This document shows, piece after piece, positions 48,821 through 58,870 of a stretch of DNA of 64,000 nucleotides. The number at the start of each line of letters is the position of its first letter. Position 1 is the first letter of the stretch. A program made the position numbers and the translations under genes. The notes beneath the pieces are model-generated. The model was not told the DNA's origin and did not search any database. It saw nothing but the letters and a program-made list of their open reading frames with translations. Where the stretch lies: contig NC_080672.1 in the NCBI RefSeq assembly GCF_030247195.1, positions 398,677,037-398,741,036 on the forward strand, written 5' to 3'. This DNA comes from Topomyia yanbarensis. Its lineage: Eukaryota > Arthropoda > Insecta > Diptera > Culicidae.

Positions 48821-51464
48821 TCATTCATTTATATAGTTCAACATCAATTTCATTATAACACTGAATCAACAATTTGCCTCCACAATACTCGATTTATAGC
48901 TGCAGCTCTCCAACGTCGGTTACGCCCAACACTCGCCCAATCACGTTCCACCTGGTCCGCCCATCGTGCTCTCTGCGCTCCTCGCCTTCTTGTAACAACA
49001 GGATCATTAGCGAATACCATCTTTGCAGGATTGTTGTCCGGCATTCTTGCAACATGCCCTGCCCACCGTATCCTTCCAGCTTTGGCCACCTTTTGGATAC
49101 TGGGTTCGCCATAGAGTGCAGCGAGCTCGTGGATCATCCTTCGCCGCCACACACCGTTCTCCTGCACATCGCCGAATATCGTCCTTAGCACCCGTCGCTC
49201 GAAAATTCCTAACGCTTGTAGGTCCTCCTCGAGCATGGTCCAAGTCTCGCGCCCGTAGAGATCCACCGGTCTTTTTCGCGTTTTGTACATGGTGCATTTG
49301 GTGCGGGGGTGAATCTTTCTTGACCGCAGTTTCTCCTGGAGCCCATAGTAGGTCCGACTTCCACTGATGATGCGTCTTCGGATTTCACGGCATTTCTGGA
49401 GGATTTGCCGTACGGTGAAGCTCAGGTCCGTTGTCGACCGGCCATCGATGAAGCCGGCTTAATAACTTCCCACGAACTCATTTACTTTAAATGATAGACG
49501 ACGGGAGATGATCTGGGATAGCACTTTGTAGGCGGCATTCAAAATGGTGATCGCTCGGAAGTTCTCACACTCCAAATGGTCGCCTTTCTTGTGAATGGGG
49601 CAGATCGCCCCTTCTTTCCACTCCTCCGGTAGCTGTTCGGTTTCCCAGATCATGATTACTAACCGGTGCAGACAAGTGGCCAACTTTTCCTGGACCAACT
49701 TGATGAGTTCTGCTGCGATACCATCTTTGCCAGCTACTTTGTTGTTCTTGAGCTGTTAGATGGCATCCTTAACTTCCCTCAACGTGGGAGCTGGTTCATT
49801 CCCATCCTCAACTGCACTGACGAAGTCAAATCCTCCGGTGTCTTGGTCATCTGTACCTACATTCTCCTCGCCGTTCAGGTGTTTGTCGAAGTGCTGCTTC
49901 CACCATTCGATCACCTCACGGTTATCCGTCAGCAGGCTCCCGTCCTTATCCCTACATATTTCGGCTTGCGGTACGAAGCCTTTGCAGGATGCCTTGAGCT
50001 TCTGGTAGAACTTCCGTGTATCTTGAGAACAGCACAGAATTTCCATTTCCTCGCCCTCGTCTTCTTTCAGGCGGCGTTTTTTTTTCTCTCCCGAAAGAGG
50101 CGTGTCTGTTGCCTCCGCTTCTGTTTGTATCGTTCCACATTCTGTCGGGTTCCATGCTGCAGCATGACCGCTCGCGCTGCATTCTTCTCCTCCAAACCGC
50201 TCTGCACTCCTCGTCGAACCAATCGTTCCGTCGTCTCTGTTCCTCGTACCCGACAATGTCCTCAGCTACGTTGTTGATGGCTGCTTTTACTGTTCTCCAG
50301 CAGGGGCCACGTCGAGCTCTCCCTCGTCCGGCAACGCTGCCTCGAGGTGCTGCGCGTATGCAGTGGTGACATAGGTCCTGACATCGATAATGTCGGAGAA
50401 GTGCCGTCCATCGATCAGGACGTGGTCGATTTGCGATTCTGTCTGTAGCGGTGATCTCCAGGTGTAACGATAAGGGAGGCTGTGCAGGAAGAAGGTTCTA
50501 CGAAAGGCCGTTCTCATTCGTCAGCTGGTGAGCGCTGAACTTTTCAATCGTCGGTCTGAGTTCCTCCTTCTGGCCTACCTGAGCGTTTAAGTCCCCAATG
50601 ACTATTCTGGTTGCAGTTCACCGAAAAAAATCCAAACGTTAATTCTATTTGCTTCAAACCGCTTAAAATTCATATGAAGAAGAAATGCTACTGTTATCAC
50701 CCGCACACATACCTTCTATGTGTCAACTGTATAAACTATGTATGCACACACGTAAGTTATATGTGCATATTGTTATAGAATGGAGTTTTATGAGCCTAAT
50801 AGCGAGGGGCAGTTCACTCCCCATTCAAAGTGAATTGAAAATACCCAATAGAAAAACTACACGAGAAATGCTTCAATACACCATAATACATTTAATACGC
50901 CGAAAATACACTAATGCACTAAAAATACGTTCTGGAAGAATTTTTCAATACGTCAATAATACGTCGAAAATACGTTAATACACAAAAATACGTTAGTACC
51001 GGAAATATTTTTCAATGCGTCGATAACAATCAAATTCGTCAAGCTAGATTGTTTACTTTTCTCGGAATTGGGACTCCCAGCAAACGGATTCAGAATCGGT
51101 GAATCATTAGAATGACAAGTAGGCAGAAATCAATCAGAATTCTTGTTAGTTTGATTCAGAGGAACAGTCCCATAATCTAACATCCCGTACATTTGAAAAT
51201 ACTCCCAGGGGACGTGAACATAGCTAAATCCGAAGCCTCCTACCAGCATCAGTGGGAAATTTTTCTATCAAGAATTCGCTCGTTTTATCGACATAAATAA
51301 TGGTTTTATGTTTACCCTAAATAGCGAAGCTCTAAAATCTTGCAAATTCGAAGTTTACATTGCGATGGATCATTTTGTTTAGATATATAGGTTGCATTAT
51401 AAATCAACACTCGTTGGGGGAATAGAATCGAAACCAACGCTCGATGATTTGAGAATGCAAAACA

Positions 51465-51605
51465 CAAGATTGAACGCAGCTCACCTGGGTTCGATTCCCA
51501 ACCTCGCACATAGGGTTAGATTTTTCCACAAGAGATTACTCTAACCAGAAAAGAGGCGAATGACCCTAAGGTTAAAACCTCTATAATAAAAATAATAAAA
51601 AAAAT
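51465..51605 (+). mobile_element. tRNA-derived SINE, 5'-truncated
   Basis: A polymerase III B box (GGTTCGATTCC at 51488-51498) in a tRNA-like context (CACCTGGGTTCGATTCCCAA) is followed by a body ending GGCGAATGACCCTAAGG and an A-rich tail with AATAATAAAA repeats. No convincing A box lies upstream. Resembles the Feilai-type SINEs of mosquitoes; the family name is a guess. A related GGCGAATGACC phrase occurs near 10208. Confidence 0.6.
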
Positions 51606-52236
51606 AATACAAAACACAAGAATCCGAATAACGACTCGCTTCCGATCAACTTGCAGGAATGAGTCCAGCCATAACTCTAAGTCCAGTTGGAATTCCGGCT
51701 GGATTCTGCCAGAATTCAGGCTCTAGTGACACAACCGAGTCTAGTACAACCAGTAGGAATTTCGGCTGATTTTACTGAGGAGCATCTCAATTTTTAAAAT
51801 AAATTTGGATAATACTGCAGTGATTAAATATAATACCGCATTGCTAAAAAATTGCCATTGGGTAAGCCTAATTAGAATTCAGTAAGCCTAATTAGTTTTC
51901 ACCAAATTAAAGATAAAGGTTACTTCAATTACATGTTCATCAGCATTGGTTCAACAATAGCAGCATACCTGGTAAATCTCCCCGCTTCCTGCTTCTCATC
52001 AGTAGAAGCAAACTGAAGAAGTCACTAATTATCTAAATAATAAAATTTGGCATAATGCTGAATTGTTCGTTAATCTTGAAAAATCACTGGTAATTCCATT
52101 TGTACTAATTTTATTATTTGCGTTTATGAAATTATTCTACTTGCATTCTATAATAACATTTAAACGTCAAAATTCAGTAACATTCGGTTTCAATTGATTA
52201 TTCAGCAAAAATACAATGCGTGCATACAATTGTACA

Positions 52237-52488
52237 CACAGAAAAAAAATATTGGTAAAAATAAGAGTTTTTCACTCTTAGCAAAAAACAACCAACGCAT
52301 ACTCTTAGTTGGAAAATAAAACTATTATTTTAATTACTATTCTTCATTAGCTTAGATAGAAAACTTTTATTTTGATTATTATTCTTGATTAATTTAAAAG
52401 TTTTACTTTCAACCTAATAGTGGGCGTTGGTTGTTTTTTGCTAAGAGCGAATCACTCTTACTTTTACCAAGATTTTTTTTTCTGTGTA
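52237..52488. mobile_element. MITE with ACACAGAAAAAAAAT ends
   Basis: The left arm ACACAGAAAAAAAATATTGG and the right complement ACACAGAAAAAAAAATCTTGG pair, and both arms continue TAAAA(A/G)TAAGAGT, GCAAAAAACAACCAACGC, giving arms of about 75 bases. Flanked by TA-containing sequence (GTAC at the left, ACGT at the right), so a TA target is possible. It lies inside 50803-52700. Confidence 0.78.
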
Positions 52489-53055
52489 CGTTTTAGTACA
52501 CTAATCAATAAGAATTATGAAAAAATTCACCAATACGCATAATACATTGCATTTCGTGAACAATCCACAAATACGTTTTTAATGCGCTAATACGTAAGAA
52601 TTATGAAAGAAATAATCAATACTCATCAATACACAAAGTACGTGAAAAATACACAAATACGTTAGCCTGAATCAAAAATACTAGAGTGAGTCGCCCCTCG
52701 CCTAATAGTTATGAAATGTGAATGTAAGATTAATATTTCTTGTAAATACACAAATTAGGTTTATGTGCAAGCAAATAGTGTCTATATGCCTCCGTTAATT
52801 GCAAAAATCTATGTGTAAAATCAATAGGCATAACGTTTACTTTTTTTTGAGTGTTGAAAATCGAAGAATTTACTTGCGCCTTTCATTTTTTTCCCTATTT
52901 GCAGAGTGGGCAACTAAAGCGCATCTTGTGTACATGTTGGAGAATCAACTTGCGCATCATCTACACCAGTTGCGCTTTAGTTCCGCACGCTGAAAATAGG
53001 AGAAAAATCGAAAGGCGCAAGTTCACTATTTCGATTTTCAACTGCAACTAGAATA

Positions 53056-53266
53056 TTCTAATTGCAGCTAAAAATTGAAATAGTGAACTTGCGCCTTTCG
53101 ATTTTTCTCCTACTTTCAGCGGGCGGAACTAAAGCGCAACTGGTGTAGATGATGCGCAAATTGATTCTCTAACATGTACACAAGATGCGTTTTAGTTGCC
53201 TATTCTGCAAATAGGGAAAAAAAGAAAGGCGCAAGTCAATTTTTCGATTTTCAACTGCAACCAGAA
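53056..53266. mobile_element. TA-MITE unit 2, tail-to-tail with unit 1
   Basis: It reads as the reverse complement of unit 1. The right end complements to TTCTGGTTGCAGTTGAAAAT, and the left end is TTCTAATTGCAG. It shares the TA at 53054-53055 with unit 1, and the TA at 53267-53268 follows it. Together the units form the palindrome centred at 53054. Confidence 0.88.
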
Positions 53267-53774
53267 TATCTGTCTTGGACTCATTTCCCCTAATACACAT
53301 TTTTCGATGTTTTCGTAGATCAATTTCGAACGCGCCCATCGCATCAAAATGATTGGAAGGCGCGTTTCCAATTAAATGTACAATAACATCCAGTTCCCCC
53401 TCGTCAACTTTGACAGCGGATGATTATTGTATCTGTCACAGCAAAATCGTGAAAAAAGTCAAAAATCTCTGGCAGAGGTGACACATTTTACTAACACAAC
53501 TTACTTTTCGGAACGAAAAATAATTTACGGCAGAGTTTTTGATCGCGAGTTTTATAATAAAGTGGGATACTAATTGCAACAAATTGCGTTTGATACCATC
53601 GACAAAAGCAACGGTTCCAGTTTTGGTTGGGACCGTCAGCATCGATTCCAGCTAGAATAAAACACTTTCCCGGATCGGACGGCAACAAAAAAAATCAGCA
53701 GCAGCAAAATCTCGTAGGAGGAAACAAGAAAAACAGTATACATATAGCTGCGAGCAGTCGAGCGAAAATTAAAC

Positions 53775-56700
53775 ATGGTATGTTAGTGACCGATTAGTGT
53801 TATCTACGTTGTGAGGGTATTGTAAGTGCACGGCACCGATAGGCAGAGCACTAGTGTGAGCAGCTATCAGTTTTCGATCACTTTTCCCGTGGGCAGACTT
53901 CATCAGACCGTTCCAGCAGTAGGCATTTTACGGTTTGACCAGTTTTGTTTGCATATAAAGAGAGTAGATTATTGTGCAGACCAATGCCGGAAATGTACTT
54001 CTGGAATTCAGCTAATTATGACAACTCTGCACTTTATCGGAGGACGTCTTTGCAGCAACAGGAGGTACACACGGTTGCTGGAGAGGTGTTGGAAGGCTTT
54101 CGGGAACAAGTGGTGGAGGGAGTATTATATTTTTAAACATTCGATTAATTGCCGTTGGGTAGGAATTATAATAAAAGTGAAAGCATTTTTTTTAAAGCGG
54201 ACTAGGTGACCGGTGATATGGTTTAAGGCCTTCAATATTCTTATTTAAATTAATTCAATTTTAAGTTTACAAGCTTGTAAGCGTTTTACCAGTTCTACTA
54301 TAAACCATTTACCTTTTTCAGCCTCAAACTCCTATTAATTCGCTGGATGAGCAGGACAAACTGCTGAGTGATGCCAGTACCGTGGTGCGTGCCCAGGCAT
54401 TCCAGATGAAGCGCTTTCTGGACAAGAATCGCTTGATGGAAGCAATGCGCTGTGCCTCGACGATGTTAGGTGAGTTACGTACTTCGTTACTCTCACCGAA
54501 AAGCTACTACGAGCTGTACATCGCCATCACGGATGAGCTGAGGCACTTTGAGCACTATCTGCTGGATGAGTTTCAGAAGGGCCGCAAAGTTCCGGACCTG
54601 TATGAACATGTGCAGTACGCGGGTAATATTGTCCCCCGGTTGTATCTGCTGATCACCGTTGGGTTGGTGTACATCAAAACCAATTCGTCGTTGAAGAGGA
54701 GCATTTTAAAGGTAGGGGTTTTAGTTGTAAACTACAAAACGCTTTCGATAGTTGTGATTGTGAAATCTGTTTTCAGGACCTAGTTGAGATGTGTCGCGGT
54801 GTTCAGCATCCTCTTCGTGGTCTATTTTTACGCAACTATTTGCTTCAGTGTACTCGGAATATTCTGCCGGATAGCCTGAGTACTACAGACGAGAACGAAG
54901 GGATCGTCATTGATGCAATCGACTTCGTTCTTACCAATTTCGCGGAGATGAACAAATTGTGGGTTCGAATTCAACATCAGGGTCATTCTAGCGAGCGATC
55001 GCGTCGTGAAAAGGAGCGGGAAGAGCTGAAGATTCTTGTTGGGACTAATTTGGTCCGATTGTCCCAGTTGGAGTCGGCTAGTTTGGAGATATACCAACGA
55101 TTGATTTTACCGGGGATTTTGGAGCAGGTCGTAAGCTGTCGGGACGCTATTGCCCAAGAGTATTTGATGGAGTGCATCATACAAGTGTTTCCAGACGAAT
55201 TTCACTTGCAGACTTTGGATCCGTTTCTGAAGTCTTGCGCTCAGCTTCAGTCCGGCGTCAACGTCAAAAACATCATAATTTCGCTGATCGACCGCTTGGC
55301 ATTGTACAACCAGCGGAACGAAAAGGTTACGCAGACCACTTCCGGAACGGAAGTCATCTCGGCTATTCCCTCTGATGTTCAGCTATTTGAGGTTTTCAGT
55401 ACGCAAATTGCGTACATTGTTCAGCTGCGGACAGATATGCCTTTGGAGGATACGGTCTCGCTGCAAGTGGCACTAGTGACCCTCGCCCAGAAAGTTTACC
55501 CGGACCGGGTGGACTACGTGGACAAGGTGCTGGAAACGACAGCGCAGATTCTTGACCGGCTCAACATGACTAAGTATTGGTAACTCGATCTGGCGTCAGG
55601 TGGATTAGGATTGACGTAAAGTGTTACTTTTTCGAAGCGTTTCTTGTTTGTCTAATTTACGTCAATCAAGCACGTGACGCCAGCCAAATTTTTTTACAAA
55701 TCGTGTCATTTTCTAACCCGATGTGTTTACTGTTTAGCATCTCACATTCCCTGTCGGTCAACCAGGAACTGTCTCGTTTGCTTCGTCTGTGCGTGGACTT
55801 CTACAACAACGTGTTGACCATTTTCCAGTTGCAGTATTTTACGCCATTACTGGAGAAGTTCGATTACACCTCACGGAAGTCCCTTTCGTTGTACATTGTA
55901 ATGAACGTGCTGGAGAACGAAACCTTAATTCCATCGGCCGAGCATGCGGACAGCATTTTGACAATGCTGTCGCCGCTAATTTGCGATCAGGAGGATCAAC
56001 CGGCGGATAAGATTGACGTGGAAGATTTCGCTGAAGAGCAAGGGATTGTCGGGCGATTTGTGCATCTGCTCCGCTCGGAGGACCCGGACACGCAGTATAA
56101 CATCCTAACCGCTGCTAGGAAGCATTTTGGGTTGGGCGGTCAACAGCGGATACGATTCGTACTGCCGCCATTAGTGTTTCAAGCTTACCAGTTGGCTTAC
56201 AAGTATAAATCAATCGCCGCCGAAGATGAGTTGTGGGACAAAAAGTGTCAGAAGATACTGCAGTTCTGTCACACCACAATCGCCGTGCTGGCTAAATCGG
56301 AACTTCCGGATCTGGCATTGCGATTGTATCTGCAGGGGGCGCTTTGTATTGGACAAATTGCCTACACAAATCACGAAACTGTAGCGTACGACTTCATGAC
56401 ACAGGTTAGTGAAAACTGTTTAATACAGTTCAGTCTCACATTTTCTACAAACAACACATTTTTGCAGGCATTCTCCTTGTACGAGGATGAAATCTCCGAC
56501 TCAAAGTCACAGTTTGCAGCCATTACACTGATCGTTTCTACCGTGGAGCAGATGGCTTGCTTTTCCGAGGAGAACGCTGAACCTCTGCGTACGAATTGTG
56601 CGCTGGCGGCATCGAAATTACTAAAGAAACCGGACCAGTGTCGAGCAGTGGTCACCTGTGCCAGTCTATTCTGGAGTGGAAAGTAAGTTTCATCTTCTAA

Positions 56701-57160
56701 TATGGTAACTATAAAACGAGATTATCTAAACTCGTTAAATTCCAGACAAAACGGCCAGGAGCTACGCGACGAGAAGCGAACTCTGGAGTGCCTTAAGAAG
56801 GCAGCTAAGATTGCCTCGCAGTGTCTGGATGTTGGCGTCCAAGTGCAACTGTGTGTAGAGCTGCTGAACCACTATTTGTTTTACTATCAGCGAGGCAACA
56901 CTCAGATCACGGTGTCAATGCTCAATCAGGTACCTATTATTAACATACTCCGATCCAATTCAATCAATCAATTCGTGACTCGTTCATTTCATGTTTAGTT
57001 GATCGGCAAAATCAACGAGGAGCTTCCCAACCTGGAACCGACGGAGGAGACTAAGCAAATAGAGATGCACTATCAGAATACACTGGCCCACATCCGGAGT
57101 AGGATGGAATCCAACGACAATAGTCTGGAGGTTTCCTTCGCCGGAATTACGCTAAATTAA
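53775..57160 (+). CDS. Vps35: Vacuolar protein sorting-associated protein 35 (retromer core)
   Basis: Seven coding exons: 53775-53777 (the ATG alone), 54322-54711, 54777-55573, 55738-56404, 56468-56682, 56746-56929 and 56999-57160. All introns are GT-AG and the frame stays open, giving 805 residues against about 796 in human. Vps35 is the alpha-solenoid scaffold of retromer, which binds Vps26 and Vps29 and recycles receptors from endosomes. Visible signatures are the Vps26-binding PRLYLL at residues 106-111 and the near-invariant [20 protein letters not shown] (54777 onwards), then [32 protein letters not shown] and a C-terminal helical part ending SFAGITLN. The start is fixed by MPQTP..., homologous to other Vps35 N-termini, although the initiator ATG is split from it by a 544-base intron. 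Confidence 0.97.
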
Positions 57161-57492
57161 ATTGTTGAGCAGTTTGGTTTATTTTTAACTCATCGCTCTT
57201 ATCAAAACTTATGGATTGCAAGATAAGTTTAAATATGGATGTTTTTAACACTCATTCAACTGGTCAAATTACCCAGTTTGGTTGTTAGCAAGAAAACTTT
57301 CAATTATGAGGTGCGTACGGCGGCGGGCAGAATGGCAAAGTTTAACAATATATGAAGCTGAAGTAGAGATCTATAATACTGAGGAGACTAGACACTAGAG
57401 GAAGAATTATTCAATATTTGGAAAGATTATACCTAGTATCGAATGTAGATTATGATTAGTTACGTAATAAATATCGAATGCATGGTCATTTC

Positions 57493-57498
57493 AATAAA
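57493..57498 (+). terminator. Poly(A) signal of Vps35
   Basis: AATAAA about 333 bases after the stop codon. Another AATAAA lies a little upstream, near 57466. Confidence 0.5.
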
Positions 57499-57499
57499 A

Positions 57500-58870
57500 G
57501 TAACTTATAAAGTGTAACACAATTGCGGGCTCATTTACTGTGTTGTCGAGCACGTGTATCGATTTCGACTGTATCATTCTATTATTTTTTATATAAAGAT
57601 GATTGGCTGATACAACCGATTTTGAGACTGACTGAATTCTACTATCTTTAATTGAGTTTCGGGATCCTCAATTATAGACTGTATGTCATTTCCCGGAAAA
57701 CCAATTACCAGAAAATTATTTTGCTGCATATACTTTTTCTCTCCATTTTTTCATAACTTAGAAAAATGAATGAACAGTCGCTTGCATTTTCGACGCGACC
57801 TACTCGATCTAGTCCTCGGCGGAGAATCTAATCGGCGAACAATTAAGTGAAAAACTTGCATCTGCACCAAAACGAATTTTCAAACCTAGTGAAAAACTTG
57901 CGCCTTCATTAAATTGCCTATCGTCAGCGATTTGTACGCGTGTGAGACAGCGAACTCCAAAGTCGAATCGGTGTGCGCGTGTGAAGTGAAGAGTGTCGTA
58001 ACGAATCCTACCGACTAAAGCTTGGCTAACTGGCAGTGAACACAAGTTTTTCCTTTAAACAGAATGCTACGATCCCCTCTCCCTCGTTTGGTGCGGGAAC
58101 ACCCTTTAGTCGAGCCCCTCCAGGCTGCATAAATTCCGCGGACGTATTATACCAACAGATCCTAATATAAAGAGCAAAAGACGCTACAGGAAAGAGGAAC
58201 AACGCCCCACGTCAATCCCTTCTTTATTCTGAAATCGGTAAGGCAGTACTTGAGACAGATCCAAGGAACCTGGTGAGAGCAACAAAAGAGGTAAAGCGGT
58301 ACAGATATGTATTGAGAACCCGATCCAAGAAAACCTTTTGTAACTGTACGGTTTCGGAATGGAATTCGTTGAATGGACTGTAAATTGATCGGAGAAAAGA
58401 AACGTGTTTATTTTCTGTTTGATAATTGCGTGTTAATTTCGCGACGAATGGCGTACGGATCCCTTTTTGTTACAGGGTTGCCAAATGATATAGAAATACA
58501 TATGTTATCAAAAACATACAAAATAGGGTAATAATAGGAATTTGAAATAACCGTTGCATCCGAACATCCTCCCCAAGGATGAAAAAAATCGATCAAATGA
58601 AAATCAGTTGGCTTTCTCTACCGATATTTTTTCCGCTTTGATTTTTTCCAAAGTATAGAAAGTGATAGAAAATCGATTACTAGGATCCGTTTCGTTGCCT
58701 AGAAAACTTGTTTATTTTCAATCCCTTTGATACTGATTGCTGTTCAAACTACACAGAAGTCAAAAGGTGTTTGGGTTTACCTACTACATTTCGAATCCGT
58801 TTAAAGGTAGGTTACATCCGTTTAAAGTACGAAAATGCGCTTGTAGACATTCCTAGGTATATTTTCCAGC
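57500..58870. other. Vps35-hAT intergenic DNA with a LINE-like patch
   Basis: The phrase CTACTCGATCTAGTCC(T/C)CGGCG near 57789 matches 17448, in the 3' part of the R1-like LINE, so a fragment of that family is present. CAGGGTTGCCAAATG near 58475 looks like a hAT-type left end for the downstream transposase, but no matching right end is seen. Confidence 0.45.

Larger units (their letters stand above)
50803..52700. mobile_element. 1.9-kb non-autonomous element with 8-bp TSD
   Basis: The ends are CGAGGGGCAGTTCACTC and the complement of CGAGGGGCGACTCACTC. The exact duplication CCTAATAG lies at 50795-50802 and 52701-52708; copies 1 and 2 of the host MITE supply the uninterrupted site. Both subterminal regions (50870-51020 and 52500-52680) are packed with AATACG/CGTATT-type motifs. 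No transposase is encoded. It also carries a SINE piece and a nested MITE. An 8-bp TSD suggests hAT or P-like; the superfamily is not fixed. Confidence 0.88.
50619..52853. mobile_element. MITE with 2-bp TSD, copy 3, interrupted
   Basis: Left part 50619-50802 (CACCGAAAAAAATCCAAACG) and right part 52701-52853 (ending TTTTTTTTGAGTG), flanked directly by TT (50617-50618 and 52854-52855). Same orientation as copy 2. The interruption at CCTAATAG holds the 1.9-kb element 50803-52700. Confidence 0.88.
50605..53053. mobile_element. TA-MITE unit 1 (about 212 bp), interrupted
   Basis: The left end TTCTGGTTGCAGTT (50605-50618) and the remainder GAAAATCGAAGAATTTACTT...CAACTAGAA (52856-53053) form one element with inverted ends TTCT(G/A)(G/A)TTGCAG. 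TA precedes it (50603-50604) and follows it (53054-53055). The MITE at 50619-52853 interrupts it. Confidence 0.85.
48821..53400 (-). mobile_element. RTE/JAM-like LINE, internally deleted, split by a nest of insertions
   Basis: LINE sequence is 48821-50602 plus 53269 to about 53400 (minus). From the 5' side: NAPSNHFDAMGAF and KTDIVIGDLNAQVGQKEELR (endonuclease, spanning the nest), YTWRSPLQTESQIDHVLIDG (endonuclease end), FYQKLKASCKGFVPQAE linker, RT WKEGAICPIHKKGD and NFRAITILNAAYKVLSQII, AGFIDGRSTTDLSFTVRQIL, then a jump into the thumb (RRRIISGSRTYYGL), and a C-terminal YGRETWTMLEEDLQALGIFE...RIRWAGHVARMPDN. The RT palm with YxDD is deleted at about 49395. The 3' end is a short AATG-type tail at about 48821-48835. 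Confidence 0.82.

Noticed and set aside
49666..50277. 203-codon plus-strand frame
   Set aside because: It is the antisense shadow of the RTE-like LINE linker and RT coding region.
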